A DNA stretch of 64,000 bases from Pseudomonas sp. MF4836 (GCF_002018875.1 NZ_MVOL01000005.1:434001-498000); one strand, 5' to 3'; shown: positions 42,119 through 51,455, counted from the stretch's first letter. The notes: a model not told the origin generated them from the letters alone. A program made the numbers and translations.

Positions 42119-42476
42119 GGAAGCCCACTCCTCAGCAACGCGAATTCATCACCGCATTTGATGCGATTATTATTTGTCTGGGTTTTTTACAGGTGTCTTT
42201 TGTTGGTGAGTCTGGCTTTTACCTAGGCCGAGAAGTCACAAAGCGCGCCGAGAGTAGCAGCTTTGCCAAAGGCCGACTAGAGCCAAGCAAGGCATCACCA
42301 GTCACATTAGTGACCAATAAAAACCGAACGGTCATTTTTAGAGCAAAGATTCTATAAGTCGAGAATCCGCTCTGGCCCGCGGCTTTGCGCCTGGCACAAC
42401 GGACTGCGGGCAAGCCAGCCTCTACCGCAGTGCAGGTAGAAGCGGGCTTGCCCGCAGAGAATGGCGAACGGATGTA
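42119..42476. other. fadD2-fadD1 intergenic region
   Basis: 358 bases without a gene. The fadD1 promoter is probably in the AT-rich 42150-42350 stretch. The right part carries a REP-like hairpin (separate entry). Confidence 0.5.
42404..42457. repeat. REP-like nested palindrome between fadD2 and fadD1
   Basis: ctgcgggcaagcc (42404-42416) pairs with ggcttgcccgcag (42445-42457). An inner pair tctacc/ggtaga (42421-42440) completes a long hairpin. This gcgggcaagcc type is a common Pseudomonas REP family. Confidence 0.7.
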
Positions 42477-44165
42477 TCAGGCGATATCGCGCAACTCACG
42501 CCGCAGGATCTTGCCTACCGGGGTCATCGGCAGCGAATCGCGCAGCACGATGTGCTTGGGCACCTTGTAGCCGGTGAAGTTTTCCTTGCAGTAAGCCTTG
42601 AGCTCTTCAAGGCTGACCCCCTCCTCGCGCGCCACCACGAACAGTTTCACCGCTTCCCCCGAGCGCTCGTCGGGCACCCCGATCACCGCGCAATTGGCGA
42701 CTTTCGGGTGGGCCATGACCACGTCTTCGATTTCATTGGGGTACACGTTGAAGCCGGAGACGATGATCATGTCCTTCTTGCGATCGACAATGCGTACGAA
42801 GCCGTCGGGGTCGATCACCCCGATGTCGCCGGACTTGAACCAGCCCTCGGCGTCCAGCACTTCAGCGGTGGCTTCAGGCTTTTGCCAATAACCCTTCATG
42901 ACCTGCGGGCCCTTGATGCATAGCTCGCCGCGCTCGCCCAGGGGCTGTTCGACGCCTTCATCGTTGATCACCTTCAAGGTGGTGCCCGGCACGGGCATCC
43001 CCACGGTGCCCAGGCGCGACTTGTCGCCGTAGGGGTTGGTGCAGGCCACCGGCGAGGTTTCAGTCAGCCCGTAGCCTTCGGTGATACGGCAGCCGGTCAG
43101 GGTCTGCCAGCGCTCGGCCGTGGCCTTGACCAGGGCAGTGCCACCGGAATTGGTGAGTTTGAGGCTGGAGAAATCCAGGGTCTTGAAGTCCGGGTGCTCC
43201 ATCAGCGCGACAAACAGGGTGTTGAGCCCCAGCAGCGCGGAAAACCGCCAGTTTTTCAGCTCCTTGATAAAGCCGCCGATGTCCCGCGGGTTGGTGATCA
43301 GTACGTTGTGGTTGCCGGTCACCATCATGCACATGCAGTTCGCGGTGAAGGCATAGATGTGGTACAGCGGCAGCGGCGCGATCATCACTTCCTGGCCCTC
43401 GCGCAGCAGGGGGTGGCCATCGGGCCCGAGCTGGCCGAGGCAGGCGCGGGCCTGCTGCATGTTGGCCACCAGGTTGCCGTGGCTGAGCATCGCGCCCTTG
43501 GCCAGGCCGGTGGTGCCGCCGGTGTACTGCAGCACCGCAATATCGTCGAGGCTGACGTGCAGCGGCCGAATCGGCTGGCCACGTCCCAGGCGCAGCGCAC
43601 TCTTGAAGGAAATGGCCTGGGGCAGGTGATAGGCCGGGACCATCTTTTTCACCTTGTCGACCACGGTATTGATCAACCAGCCCTTGGCGCTGGGCATCAG
43701 GTCGCCCATCCGGGCTTCGATCAAGTACTGGATCTCGGTATCGGCCAGCACTTCCTGGACCTTCTGCCCGAACATGTTCAGGTACACCAGGGCCCGGGCG
43801 CCGGAATCCTTGAACTGGTGGCGCATCTCGCGCGTGGTGTACAGCGGATTGGTGTTGACCACGATCAGCCCGGCGCGCAAGGCACCGAACACCGCGATCG
43901 GGTAATGCAGGACGTTGGGCATCTGCACCGCGATCCGATCGCCGGGAGCCAGGTCGGTATTGGCTTGCAGGTAGCCGGCGAAGGCTGCGCTATAGCGCTC
44001 CAGCTCGGCGTAAGTCAGGGTGATCCCCATGTTGCTGAAGGCCGGGCGGTCGGCGAACTTCTTGCAGGAACGTTCGAACACCTCGATCACCGACTTGTAG
44101 GCACCCAGATCGATATCCAGGGGAACGCCGGTGGGGCGTTTATCATTCCAGAAATCAGCTTGCAT
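42477..44165 (-). CDS. fadD2: Long-chain acyl-CoA synthetase FadD2
   Basis: 562 residues from ATG 44165; the frame opens to 44231 but the added tail is unlike the family. It is similar to fadD1 throughout: YTGGTTGLAKGAML, YGLTETSPVACTN, GWFKSGDIGVIDPDGFVRIVDRKKDMIIVSGFNVYPNEIEDVVM and LPMTPVGKILRREL. GAGG lies nine bases upstream. An AAGAATAA tract at the start codon is a possible Hfq/Crc contact. It is the gene adjacent to the divergent hydrolase, matching the order known in P. aeruginosa. Confidence 0.92.
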   Translation of the reverse strand: MQADFWNDKRPTGVPLDIDLGAYKSVIEVFERSCKKFADRPAFSNMGITLTYAELERYSAAFAGYLQANTDLAPGDRIAVQMPNVLHYPIAVFGALRAGLIVVNTNPLYTTREMRHQFKDSGARALVYLNMFGQKVQEVLADTEIQYLIEARMGDLMPSAKGWLINTVVDKVKKMVPAYHLPQAISFKSALRLGRGQPIRPLHVSLDDIAVLQYTGGTTGLAKGAMLSHGNLVANMQQARACLGQLGPDGHPLLREGQEVMIAPLPLYHIYAFTANCMCMMVTGNHNVLITNPRDIGGFIKELKNWRFSALLGLNTLFVALMEHPDFKTLDFSSLKLTNSGGTALVKATAERWQTLTGCRITEGYGLTETSPVACTNPYGDKSRLGTVGMPVPGTTLKVINDEGVEQPLGERGELCIKGPQVMKGYWQKPEATAEVLDAEGWFKSGDIGVIDPDGFVRIVDRKKDMIIVSGFNVYPNEIEDVVMAHPKVANCAVIGVPDERSGEAVKLFVVAREEGVSLEELKAYCKENFTGYKVPKHIVLRDSLPMTPVGKILRRELRDIA

Positions 44166-44376
44166 TATTCTTGTCCTCTTTACTCGAGCTGACCGGGCCG
44201 CATCTCTGACGCTATCAAAGGCGGAGCTCATCGGACGTTAGCAGCAATGGCGATTCAGGCAAATATGCGCAAAGGCGTCATAGATCCCGTGAATCTTGCG
44301 TCCAAGGCGGCCACTGATCAGCCGGCAGCGCGCCGATGAGCTATACAATGCAGCGTCTTCGTGCAAAGGAACCGCC

Positions 44377-45321
44377 ATGACCCACGATACCTTCTGGCTG
44401 ACCGCAAGCGACCACAGCCGCCTCTTCGTCAACCTGTGGCTGCCCGAAAGGCCGCTCAAGGCCTTGATCCTGCTGGCCCACGGCATGGCCGAACACAGCG
44501 CGCGCTACGAGCGACTGGCAACCGCCCTGTGCGCCGAGGGTTATGGCGTGTACGCCCCCGATCTGCGGGGCCATGGCAAGACCGCCGAGCAAGGCGTGCT
44601 GGGCCATTACGCGGATCAGGACGGCTGGAACAAAGTGGTCGGCGACCTGGCCAGCCTCCAGCAGCATATCGGCCAGTTGCACCCCGATCTGCCCATCATC
44701 CTGCTTGGCCACAGCATGGGCAGCTACATCGCCCAGGCCTATCTGCTGCACCACAGCGCCAGCCTGCACGGGGCGATTCTCAGCGGCTCGAATTTCCAAC
44801 CGGTGGCGCTGTACCGCGCCGCTCGCCTGATTGCCCGCTTCGAACGCTGGCGCCAGGGCGGCCAAGGTCGCAGCGCGCTGATCGACTGGCTGTCGTTCGG
44901 CTCGTTCAATAAAGCCTTCAAACCCAATCGCACCGCGTTCGACTGGCTCAGCCGCGACCCCGCCGAGGTCGATAAATACGTCGCCGACCCGCTGTGCGGC
45001 TATCGCTGCAGCAACCAGCTCTGGATCGACCTCCTGGGCGGGTTGCAGCAAATCAGTAAAGCGTCCAATCTCGCCCAGATCGATCCGGGCCTGCCGTTGC
45101 TGGTGATGGGCGGCGAATGTGATCCGGTGAGCAATGGCACGCGTCTGACGGATCTGGCCGACGCATTGCGCGCCGCCGGCAACCAGTGCCTGCAACTGAC
45201 CCTTTACCCCGAGGCTCGTCACGAACTGTTCAATGAAACCAATCGTGACGAGGTGACCGCCGATCTGCTGGCCTGGCTCGACCAGGCCCTGCAAAACCGC
45301 AGGCCGGCCAAGACCGAATGA
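44377..45321 (+). CDS. Alpha/beta hydrolase, lysophospholipase-like
   Basis: 314 residues from ATG 44377 (AAGGAACCGCC upstream). Monoglyceride-lipase/lysophospholipase features: LAHGMAEHSARYERLA, YAPDLRGHGKTA, nucleophile elbow LLGHSMGSYIAQA (Ser in GHSMG), acid in GGECDPVSNG, and His in YPEARHELFNE. Ser-Asp-His can be placed in order. It should release fatty acids from lysolipids or monoacylglycerols and so supply the FadD enzymes encoded divergently. Confidence 0.9.
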   Translation: MTHDTFWLTASDHSRLFVNLWLPERPLKALILLAHGMAEHSARYERLATALCAEGYGVYAPDLRGHGKTAEQGVLGHYADQDGWNKVVGDLASLQQHIGQLHPDLPIILLGHSMGSYIAQAYLLHHSASLHGAILSGSNFQPVALYRAARLIARFERWRQGGQGRSALIDWLSFGSFNKAFKPNRTAFDWLSRDPAEVDKYVADPLCGYRCSNQLWIDLLGGLQQISKASNLAQIDPGLPLLVMGGECDPVSNGTRLTDLADALRAAGNQCLQLTLYPEARHELFNETNRDEVTADLLAWLDQALQNRRPAKTE

Positions 45322-45369
45322 CCTTGAAGCCACACGCTAACCCACTTTTTTCCACAGGACTTGATACAG

Positions 45370-45840
45370 ATGACCCAGGTGACCAACACCCCTTACGAAG
45401 CCCTCGAAGTCGGCCAGACCGCCAGCTACAGCAAAACCGTGGAAGAGCGTGATATCCAGCTGTTCGCCGCCATGTCCGGCGACCACAACCCGGTGCACCT
45501 GGACGCCGAATTCGCTGCCGCCACCATGTTCAAGGAGCGTATCGCCCACGGCATGTTCAGTGGCGCCCTGATCAGCGCCGCCGTGGCCTGCGAGCTGCCT
45601 GGGCCGGGCACCATCTATATCGGCCAGCAGATGAGCTTCCAGAAGCCGGTGAAGATTGGCGACACCCTGACCGTGCGCCTGGAAATCCTCGAAAAACTGC
45701 CGAAATTCCGCGTGCGCATCGCCACCCGTGTGTTCAACCAGCGCGATGAGCTGGTGGTCGATGGCGAAGCCGAAATCCTCGCCCCGCGCAAACAGCAAAC
45801 CGTGACCCTGCCCACCCTGCCGGCCATCAGCATCGGCTGA
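45370..45840 (+). CDS. phaJ: (R)-specific enoyl-CoA hydratase, MaoC/PhaJ family
   Basis: 156 residues. The hot-dog fold hydratase-2 motif is FAAMSGDHNPVHLDAEFA (Asp and His catalytic, about 32-50), then FKERIAHGMFSGALISA. It converts trans-2-enoyl-CoA from beta-oxidation to (R)-3-hydroxyacyl-CoA, the precursor for polyhydroxyalkanoates. Length and the sequence around SGALISAA fit PhaJ1-type proteins. TTG 45361 is an alternative start. It is 48 bases downstream of the hydrolase gene, likely cotranscribed. Confidence 0.9.
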   Translation: MTQVTNTPYEALEVGQTASYSKTVEERDIQLFAAMSGDHNPVHLDAEFAAATMFKERIAHGMFSGALISAAVACELPGPGTIYIGQQMSFQKPVKIGDTLTVRLEILEKLPKFRVRIATRVFNQRDELVVDGEAEILAPRKQQTVTLPTLPAISIG

Positions 45841-45971
45841 GAACCCGTTGACGATCGGCTGCGCTTGGCTCATGCCGCGCCAGCCGGTTCCGAGGCCGGT
45901 TGCAGCGCGCCCCTTCGGGGCCGTGCGCAACTGCGCGATAACAGCTGAAGCAAGCTCCCTGCCCCGCGGTC

Positions 45972-46832
45972 CTATCGGCCTTCCTGCACCTGCACGCTGG
46001 CGGTCATGCCCGCGCTCAGATTGAGGCCTTCGGGAACCTTGTCGAGCTGGATCCGGACCGGGATCCGCTGTGCCAGGCGCACCCAGTTGAAGGTCGGCTG
46101 CACCTCGGCCAGCAATTGCCCATCGGGCGTGGTGTTACTGTCGGTGATGCCGCGGCTGATGCTCTGCACATGGCCTTCCAGGGCATCCCCGGCACTCATC
46201 AGCCAGACTTTGACCGGGTCCCCGACCTTGATCCGCGGCAGTTTGGTCTCCTCGAAATACGCTTGCACGTAGAAGGTCGAGTCGTCGATCAAGGCCATCA
46301 CCGGCTGCCCGGCATTGACATAGTTGCCCTCCGCCAGCCGCAGGTTGGTGATGTGCCCGTCGCGCGGCGCATGCACCTGGCTGCGGGCCAGGTTGAGCTC
46401 GGCGACCTTGGCTTCAGCCTGGGCCTGGCGCAACTCGCCCCGGGCGATGCCGGCGTTGATCTGCGCGTTTTCCCGCAGCTCGGCGCTGATCGCCTGCGGA
46501 CCGAGGCTGGCGCGACGGCTGGCTTCGTGTTCACGCAGGCTCAGTTGCTGCTGACGGGTCTGAACCACCGCCTGGGCCTTTTCCAGCGCCGCTTCAAAAC
46601 GCTCGCGGTCGATGCTCAGCAACAGCTCGCCGGCCTTGACCTGCTGGTTGTCTTGGACCTTGAGCTCGCGCACCCAGCCCGAGACATCGGGGGCGATCAC
46701 CACCACGTCGGCGCGAATTCGCGCATCCCGGGTCCAGGGGGTCAGCATGTAGTACTGCCACAGGTGAAAGCCGGCGAACAACGCCACAGCCACCAGGGTC
46801 AGGGTAAAGGCGACACGTACGGAAGTACGCAT
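45972..46832 (-). CDS. HlyD family efflux adaptor (AaeA/EmrA-like)
   Basis: 286 residues. One N-terminal membrane anchor (VAFTLTLVAVALFAGFHLWQYY), then a biotinyl-lipoyl half (IAPDVSGWVRELKVQDNQQVKAGELLLSID), a coiled-coil hairpin (KAQAVVQTRQQQLSLREHEASRR to QAEAKVAELNLARSQ), the second half HAPRDGHITNLRLAEGNYVNAGQPVMALI and a beta-barrel domain. ATG 46832 has AAGGAG upstream; TTG 46838 is rejected. It is the periplasmic bridge of an aromatic-acid-type efflux pump with the FUSC and DUF1656 genes just upstream. Confidence 0.93.
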   Translation of the reverse strand: MRTSVRVAFTLTLVAVALFAGFHLWQYYMLTPWTRDARIRADVVVIAPDVSGWVRELKVQDNQQVKAGELLLSIDRERFEAALEKAQAVVQTRQQQLSLREHEASRRASLGPQAISAELRENAQINAGIARGELRQAQAEAKVAELNLARSQVHAPRDGHITNLRLAEGNYVNAGQPVMALIDDSTFYVQAYFEETKLPRIKVGDPVKVWLMSAGDALEGHVQSISRGITDSNTTPDGQLLAEVQPTFNWVRLAQRIPVRIQLDKVPEGLNLSAGMTASVQVQEGR

Positions 46833-46842
46833 GGGCAACTCC

Positions 46843-47049
46843 TTATAAGGGTCCGAGGACGACGGTGATCAGGGTCAATACACAGACGTACAGGGCACAG
46901 TCGAACAGTGCTTCGTGCCAGATCCAGCGTCCCAGCGGCGTGATGCGCAACAGCATGCGCAATGCCCCAGTCAGCAGCAGTGCCAACACGACATAAATCA
47001 GAAACGGACTGAGCAGAATCCCGCCCAGCGACCACTCACGCAGCCCCAT
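46843..47049 (-). CDS. DUF1656 small membrane protein
   Basis: 68 residues with two hydrophobic segments (SPFLIYVVLALLLTGALRMLL, ALYVCVLTLITVVLGPL). DUF1656 proteins are constant companions of the FUSC/HlyD efflux pairs and are needed in some of them; the mechanism is unknown. It overlaps the FUSC gene by 14 bases and precedes the adaptor by 10. Confidence 0.94.
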   Translation of the reverse strand: MGLREWSLGGILLSPFLIYVVLALLLTGALRMLLRITPLGRWIWHEALFDCALYVCVLTLITVVLGPL

Positions 47050-49024
47050 GGTGTTCCTCCTGCTGCCGGCACCAGGTGCGCCAGCTGTTTTGCAATTGCA
47101 CCACCGCGCCCTGGGCCAGCTTCAAGGCATCGCTGGGCGGTTGTTGTTGCAGGGCCTGCAACAAGGCCGTACTGGGTTCGACCAGGGCCTCGCTGCGACT
47201 GCCGGCCGGCCCTTGCTGCAAGACCTTTTCCAGGTGTTCGAGGTAGGCGCGCTGCTGCGCACCCAGGGGCACCTGGGCCACCGCCAGGCTGAGGCGCAGG
47301 TGCAGCAACTCGTCACCGATATCCAGCGCCAGCAAACCATCGTCCCAGCGGCTGCGGGCCTGTTGTGGCAACTCCGGGTAATGCCGCGCCAGTTGCAGCA
47401 GGCGGTCGGCCATGCGGCCGCCGAACCAGCTTTCCGCGCCCCGCAGGTTGCGCCGGGTCAAGCGCACCAGATCATGCAGGGTCGCCGCCAGCAGGCGCCG
47501 CCCATGCCATACCGGGTTGCGCAAAATCAGCAGGTGGAACGCCAGCACTGCCGCGCCGACGCCGATCACCATGGCCTGGGCACTGTTGAAGAAGGTCGCG
47601 ACATCGAACTGCATGCGGTTCAAGGGGGAAATCAGCACCACAAAATGCAGGCAGAAGGAGGTCGCCGTGGCGCCGATCTGTGGCTTGGCCATGCCCAGTG
47701 CCCCCAGGAACAAAGGCACGCCCATGGCCATGCACAGCATGGGGAAACCGCTCCATTGCGGCAGGAGAATTTCCCCGACCACAAAGGCCACGGGGATCGC
47801 CAGGAAGATCCCGCGCATGAAGCTCATGCCGATCTGTGCGCCGTTTTCGCGGCTGGCGAACAGGCTACAGACCACACATGTCAGCAACATCGCACCGGAG
47901 GCGGCCGGCCAGGCAGTGGCCAACCAGAACGTGGCCACGGTCAGGAACGCCAGGGCACTGCGCGCACCGAACACCAGGGCCAGGGACAGGTCGCGGTGCG
48001 GCGTCAGCGAGGCCGGTTGCTCCACGGGCGCCCGCCCCTGCTCCACCGCTTGCAGGGCGACACCGGCGGCCAGGGCGGTGTCCAGCAACAGCGCGAACCG
48101 GGCCAGGCAGTAACTTTGCGCCGAACTGACCTGCGGATCGTGGGAGGCATCCAACAGTTGCGGGCGCAGCGCCTGCAGCGTGGCTGCGTCCGCCGCGGTC
48201 AAGGCTGCCTGGACCTGATCCATCCAGGGTTGCAATTGACCGGCCTCGGGCGCGTCGAGCTGCTGCCACTGGCGGCGCACCGACCGCGAAATGCGCAGCA
48301 GCATCAGCAATTTCTGGCTCAGGCCACTGATGGCGCGGGCCCGCTGGCGCCCCAGGCGACCTTCGAACCAGGCGTGCTCACGCTGCGAATCCACGGCGAC
48401 GATACGCCCGAGAATCTCCAGCAGCCCCTTGCGCGCCAGGGCATCCCCGGCCAGGGTCGCGCGGGCCGCGTGCAACCCGCTGTGCCAGGCGGCACGGGCC
48501 TGATCGGCCAGTTGCCGTTCGACGCGCATCGGCCACAGCAGCGCACTGCTGGCAGTGGCGCAGATAATCCCCAGGGATATTTCCGTGCACCGCGCCACGG
48601 CCTGGTCGAATACCCCCAACGGGTGGCTGAGGGCCGGCAAGGCGATGATCGCCACGGTGTAGCCGGCCAGCACAAAGGAGTAGGACCAGGCGCTGCGCAG
48701 CAGGGTCGAACTGGCAGTACACAACCCCAGCCACAGGGCCAGGGCCAGCAGAAAGAGCCAGGGCGTCTGGGCGAACAGCCCCATGAACAGCACCGACATG
48801 ATCGTCCCCACCAGGGTTCCCAGCAGCCGGGCGAGACCTTTCTGCAGGACCATGCCGGACATCGGCTGGGCCACGATGATAGAGGTCATCAGGGCCCAGG
48901 CCGGCTGCTCCAGCCCCCAACGCAACGCCAGCCACAGTGCCATGCCGCCACCGAGCACGGTTTTGATCGCGAACTGCAACGCGGGAAGGTCGGGAGCAAG
49001 CAACGCCTGCAGAGTGGTACGCAC
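47036..49024 (-). CDS. FUSC family inner-membrane exporter (AaeB-like)
   Basis: 662 residues. Two blocks of membrane segments (about 15-150: FAIKTVLGGGMALWLALRWGLEQPAWALMTSIIVAQP, and about 350-490: LVFGARSALAFLTVATFWLATAWPAASGAMLLTCV) are separated by helical cytoplasmic regions. This duplicated plan is that of FUSC/AaeB exporters of aromatic carboxylic acids. It is the first gene of a three-gene operon with DUF1656 and HlyD. Confidence 0.92.
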   Translation of the reverse strand: MRTTLQALLAPDLPALQFAIKTVLGGGMALWLALRWGLEQPAWALMTSIIVAQPMSGMVLQKGLARLLGTLVGTIMSVLFMGLFAQTPWLFLLALALWLGLCTASSTLLRSAWSYSFVLAGYTVAIIALPALSHPLGVFDQAVARCTEISLGIICATASSALLWPMRVERQLADQARAAWHSGLHAARATLAGDALARKGLLEILGRIVAVDSQREHAWFEGRLGRQRARAISGLSQKLLMLLRISRSVRRQWQQLDAPEAGQLQPWMDQVQAALTAADAATLQALRPQLLDASHDPQVSSAQSYCLARFALLLDTALAAGVALQAVEQGRAPVEQPASLTPHRDLSLALVFGARSALAFLTVATFWLATAWPAASGAMLLTCVVCSLFASRENGAQIGMSFMRGIFLAIPVAFVVGEILLPQWSGFPMLCMAMGVPLFLGALGMAKPQIGATATSFCLHFVVLISPLNRMQFDVATFFNSAQAMVIGVGAAVLAFHLLILRNPVWHGRRLLAATLHDLVRLTRRNLRGAESWFGGRMADRLLQLARHYPELPQQARSRWDDGLLALDIGDELLHLRLSLAVAQVPLGAQQRAYLEHLEKVLQQGPAGSRSEALVEPSTALLQALQQQPPSDALKLAQGAVVQLQNSWRTWCRQQEEHHGAA

Positions 49025-49136
49025 GCAAGGAACCTCGGGATGGATCGATTAACCATAGACGGGATAAGCCGGAAGTCGGCCGGAAGCAATTATTAGCTAG
49101 CTAACTAATAAGGGTCCAGCATTAAATTTCAGGCAT

Positions 49137-49167
49137 AAAAAAACGCCAGACTGGCTGGCGTTTTTGA
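49137..49167. terminator. Terminator between the FUSC operon start and the four-helix gene
   Basis: cgccag (49144-49149) pairs with ctggcg (49155-49160) around actgg, with T5 right and A7 left. Leftward it follows the four-helix gene stop by 14 bases. Confidence 0.85.
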
Positions 49168-49180
49168 CAGGTTTCGACGC

Positions 49181-49648
49181 TTACGAGCGAGCGCGAGCCT
49201 GGTTGCGCAGAGCTTTTACCTGGTCGTGGTTGCGTTGTACGCCGTGGTACTGGCGTTCTACCAGGTCACGAATACCCACCAGGTTGTGCTTGTTGATTTT
49301 TTCCAGGGCTTCTTTGTAAGCCTTGAGGGCATGGTCTTCACCGCGCTCGGCTTCATTGAGCACAGCTTCTTCGTCCTTGCCGGTCACCAGAGCCTTGAGG
49401 TCGACCCAACGGCGATGCAGGTCGCCACTGACACTGGTCGAGGTTTCCGGATCGCCGCCCAGGGCGCGCACTGCACTTTGCAGTTCAGCGGCAGCGGTGG
49501 CGCAATCGGTGGAGCGTTTGGCGAACAACGCTTTGAGCTCGGGATGCTTGATGTCTTCGGCGCAGGTCTTGAACCCTTCTTGACCGTCCTTGCTGGTCTC
49601 GATCAGGTCGTTGAGCACCGAAATGGATTCTTTGTTCAAGTCAGTCAT
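49181..49648 (-). CDS. PA2169-type four-helix-bundle stress protein
   Basis: 155 residues, mostly helical: SISVLNDLIETSKDGQEGFKTCAEDIKHPELKALFAKRSTDCATAAAEL, then AVRALGGDPETSTSVSGDLHRRWVDLKAL and ERGEDHALKAYKEALE. The DUF2383 ferritin-like pattern with E..H and ERGED motifs is clear. Such proteins are induced under stress and anaerobic conditions; the function is unclear. AAGGAA precedes ATG 49648. Confidence 0.88.
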   Translation of the reverse strand: MTDLNKESISVLNDLIETSKDGQEGFKTCAEDIKHPELKALFAKRSTDCATAAAELQSAVRALGGDPETSTSVSGDLHRRWVDLKALVTGKDEEAVLNEAERGEDHALKAYKEALEKINKHNLVGIRDLVERQYHGVQRNHDQVKALRNQARARS

Positions 49649-49857
49649 TTTCAATTCCTTCCAGGTTGGGGGAGAGTTGCAATAGATATTGCACCCGCCG
49701 TGCCAGACTTGGATCTTGAATTTATTTGTTATTTTTCAATTAGTTAACTTTTTAGCAAAAATCTGTATCCGCGTTATTTGCATGATCTGTCATTTGGCCT
49801 GCATGCAGAATGCCTGTATTTTCCAGGGTGTTTGAATCACCCACAGATCCCATCGCC

Positions 49858-50094
49858 ATGAATCCTGAAAAACTCGAGCTGCTGATCACCCGTGAAATGC
49901 CCTATGGCAAATACAAGGGCCGCATCCTGGCAGACCTGCCCGGCCAGTACCTGAACTGGTTCGCCCGCGAGGGTTTCCCCCACGGTGAACTCGGTGGCCT
50001 GCTGGCCCTGATGCAGGAAATCGATCACAACGGCCTCTCCGATCTGCTGGACCCGCTACGCGCCAAACACGGCAAACCCAAGCCCCGCCACTGA
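49858..50094 (+). CDS. DUF3820 family protein (QSregVF-like)
   Basis: 78 residues from ATG 49858. The core MPYGKYKGRILADLPGQYLNWFAREGFP is the DUF3820 motif. The family was named for a quorum-regulated virulence factor of P. aeruginosa and has a YxGxxL nuclease-like small fold; its function is not settled. The PLP-enzyme gene starts 11 bases downstream, so they likely form an operon. Confidence 0.88.
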   Translation: MNPEKLELLITREMPYGKYKGRILADLPGQYLNWFAREGFPHGELGGLLALMQEIDHNGLSDLLDPLRAKHGKPKPRH

Positions 50095-50105
50095 CAGAGC
50101 GCCCG

Positions 50106-51293
50106 ATGCCGCAGATTGCCGAACTCTTTCGCGATGAACGCCATTGGCAGGCGATCGCCGAACGCTACGAGGTCGAACCCGGACCGATCAATCTGGAAAA
50201 TGGCTATTTCGGGCGCATGACCCGGCGCGTGCTCGACGATTACCAAGCCAATATCGCCTTCATCAATCGCAGCAATTCGGTGTATGTGCGCCAGCAGTTC
50301 GAGCGCACCCAGGCCCAGCAGATCCGCCGCCAACTGGCGCAATTGCTGGGGGTGGACGAACACGCCGTGGCCTTCACCCGTTGCGCCACCGACGCCCTGC
50401 AATCGTTGATCCGCAACTACAACCAGCTGCAACCCGGGGATCAACTGCTGCTGTGCGATTTGGAGTACGACACGGTCAAAAGCGCCATGCGCTGGCTGGC
50501 CCGTCAGCGGGGCGCAGAAGTGATCGAAATCGAGCACTCGCTGCCAGCCAGCTTCGACGGCCTGCTGGACAGCTACCGCCAGGCCTTCGAGCGCTACCCA
50601 CGGCTGAAGTTGATGGCACTGACCCACGTCACCCATCGCACGGGACTGGTGATGCCGGTCCAGGCGATTGCGGCGCTGGCCCGGGAGCATGGAATCGACG
50701 TGATCCTCGACGGCGCCCACGCCTTGGGGCAGATCGACTTCAACCTTGCTGAACTGGGCATCGCCTTTGCCGGTTTCAACCTGCACAAATGGATCGGCGC
50801 GCCGCTGAGCCTGGGCTTCCTTTATATCGACCCCTCGCGCCTGGATGCCATCGATCCGGACATGGACGAGTTTCACTATCCGCCCAGCGATGTGCGTTCG
50901 CGCACGCCGTACAGCACGCCGAACATCCCGGCGCTGATGACCCTGCCCGCGGCATTCGATGAACATCGGGCCATGGGCGGTGCAGCGCTCAAGGGTGCGC
51001 GCCTGAATTACCTGCGCGACCTGTGGGTACGCGAGGCCCGAGCGCTGCCGGGCATCGAGATCCTGACGCCGGACGATCCGCGGCTTTACTGCGCCATCAC
51101 CTCCCTGCGCTTCAAGCACACCCAGGACCAGCAACCGCTGGTCGATCGCCTGCTCCGCGATTACAACCTGTTCACCACCCTGCGCCAGGGCGCTGCCTTT
51201 GACTCCTGCATCCGCATCACCCCGGGCTTTACCACGCCGCTGGCGCATATCCAGTTGCTGAGCAAAGCCCTGGGCGAGTTGGCGCAACCCTAG
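50106..51293 (+). CDS. Class V aminotransferase-fold PLP enzyme
   Basis: 395 residues. INLENGYFGRMTRRVLDDY near the start, then FTRCATDALQSLIRNY, LMALTHVTHRTGLVMPVQAIAALAREHGIDVILDGAHALGQID (Asp and His that hold the cofactor), and GFNLHKWIGAPLSLGF with the likely PLP lysine in HKW. The plan resembles isopenicillin-N epimerase and cysteine-desulfurase-like proteins. The reaction is unknown. Confidence 0.87.
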   Translation: MPQIAELFRDERHWQAIAERYEVEPGPINLENGYFGRMTRRVLDDYQANIAFINRSNSVYVRQQFERTQAQQIRRQLAQLLGVDEHAVAFTRCATDALQSLIRNYNQLQPGDQLLLCDLEYDTVKSAMRWLARQRGAEVIEIEHSLPASFDGLLDSYRQAFERYPRLKLMALTHVTHRTGLVMPVQAIAALAREHGIDVILDGAHALGQIDFNLAELGIAFAGFNLHKWIGAPLSLGFLYIDPSRLDAIDPDMDEFHYPPSDVRSRTPYSTPNIPALMTLPAAFDEHRAMGGAALKGARLNYLRDLWVREARALPGIEILTPDDPRLYCAITSLRFKHTQDQQPLVDRLLRDYNLFTTLRQGAAFDSCIRITPGFTTPLAHIQLLSKALGELAQP

Positions 51294-51343
51294 CTGCTGG
51301 CGCTGACCGGCCCGGACGCCGGAGATCCCAGGGTAGTGCGAGT

Positions 51344-51373
51344 GGTGTTCAGGAGGCACAGCATCCGAACTCG
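51344..51373. repeat. Copy of the ggtgttcaggagg repeat
   Basis: ggtgttcaggaggcacagca followed by tccgaactcg matches the unit at 9681-9711 with few changes. It lies in the convergent gap between the PLP-enzyme gene and eda. Confidence 0.6.
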
Positions 51374-51422
51374 CCTCCCCCGCCCCAGAAACCGCACCCG
51401 CCCCCTCGCACTTTTCTCCGGG

Positions 51423-51455
51423 CAAAAAAAACGGTGCACCGACCAAGCGCACCGT
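51423..51455 (-). terminator. Terminator of the zwf-pgl-eda operon
   Basis: acggtgc (51431-51437) pairs with gcaccgt (51449-51455); leftward the stem is followed by eight T (A on plus at 51424-51431). It lies 36 bases beyond the eda stop. Confidence 0.85.

Noticed and set aside
42392..42409. Possible sigma-54 promoter (tggcac ... ctgc)
   Set aside because: The -12 half reads actgc instead of ttgc and the site lies within the REP hairpin region.
45905..45925. cccc-ttcg-gggg hairpin after phaJ
   Set aside because: Stable tetraloop but no T run, short stem; too weak to call a terminator.
47048..49096. 682-codon plus-strand frame opposite the FUSC gene
   Set aside because: It is Gln/Gly/His-rich shadow sequence; the minus strand has a full FUSC protein with membrane segments.
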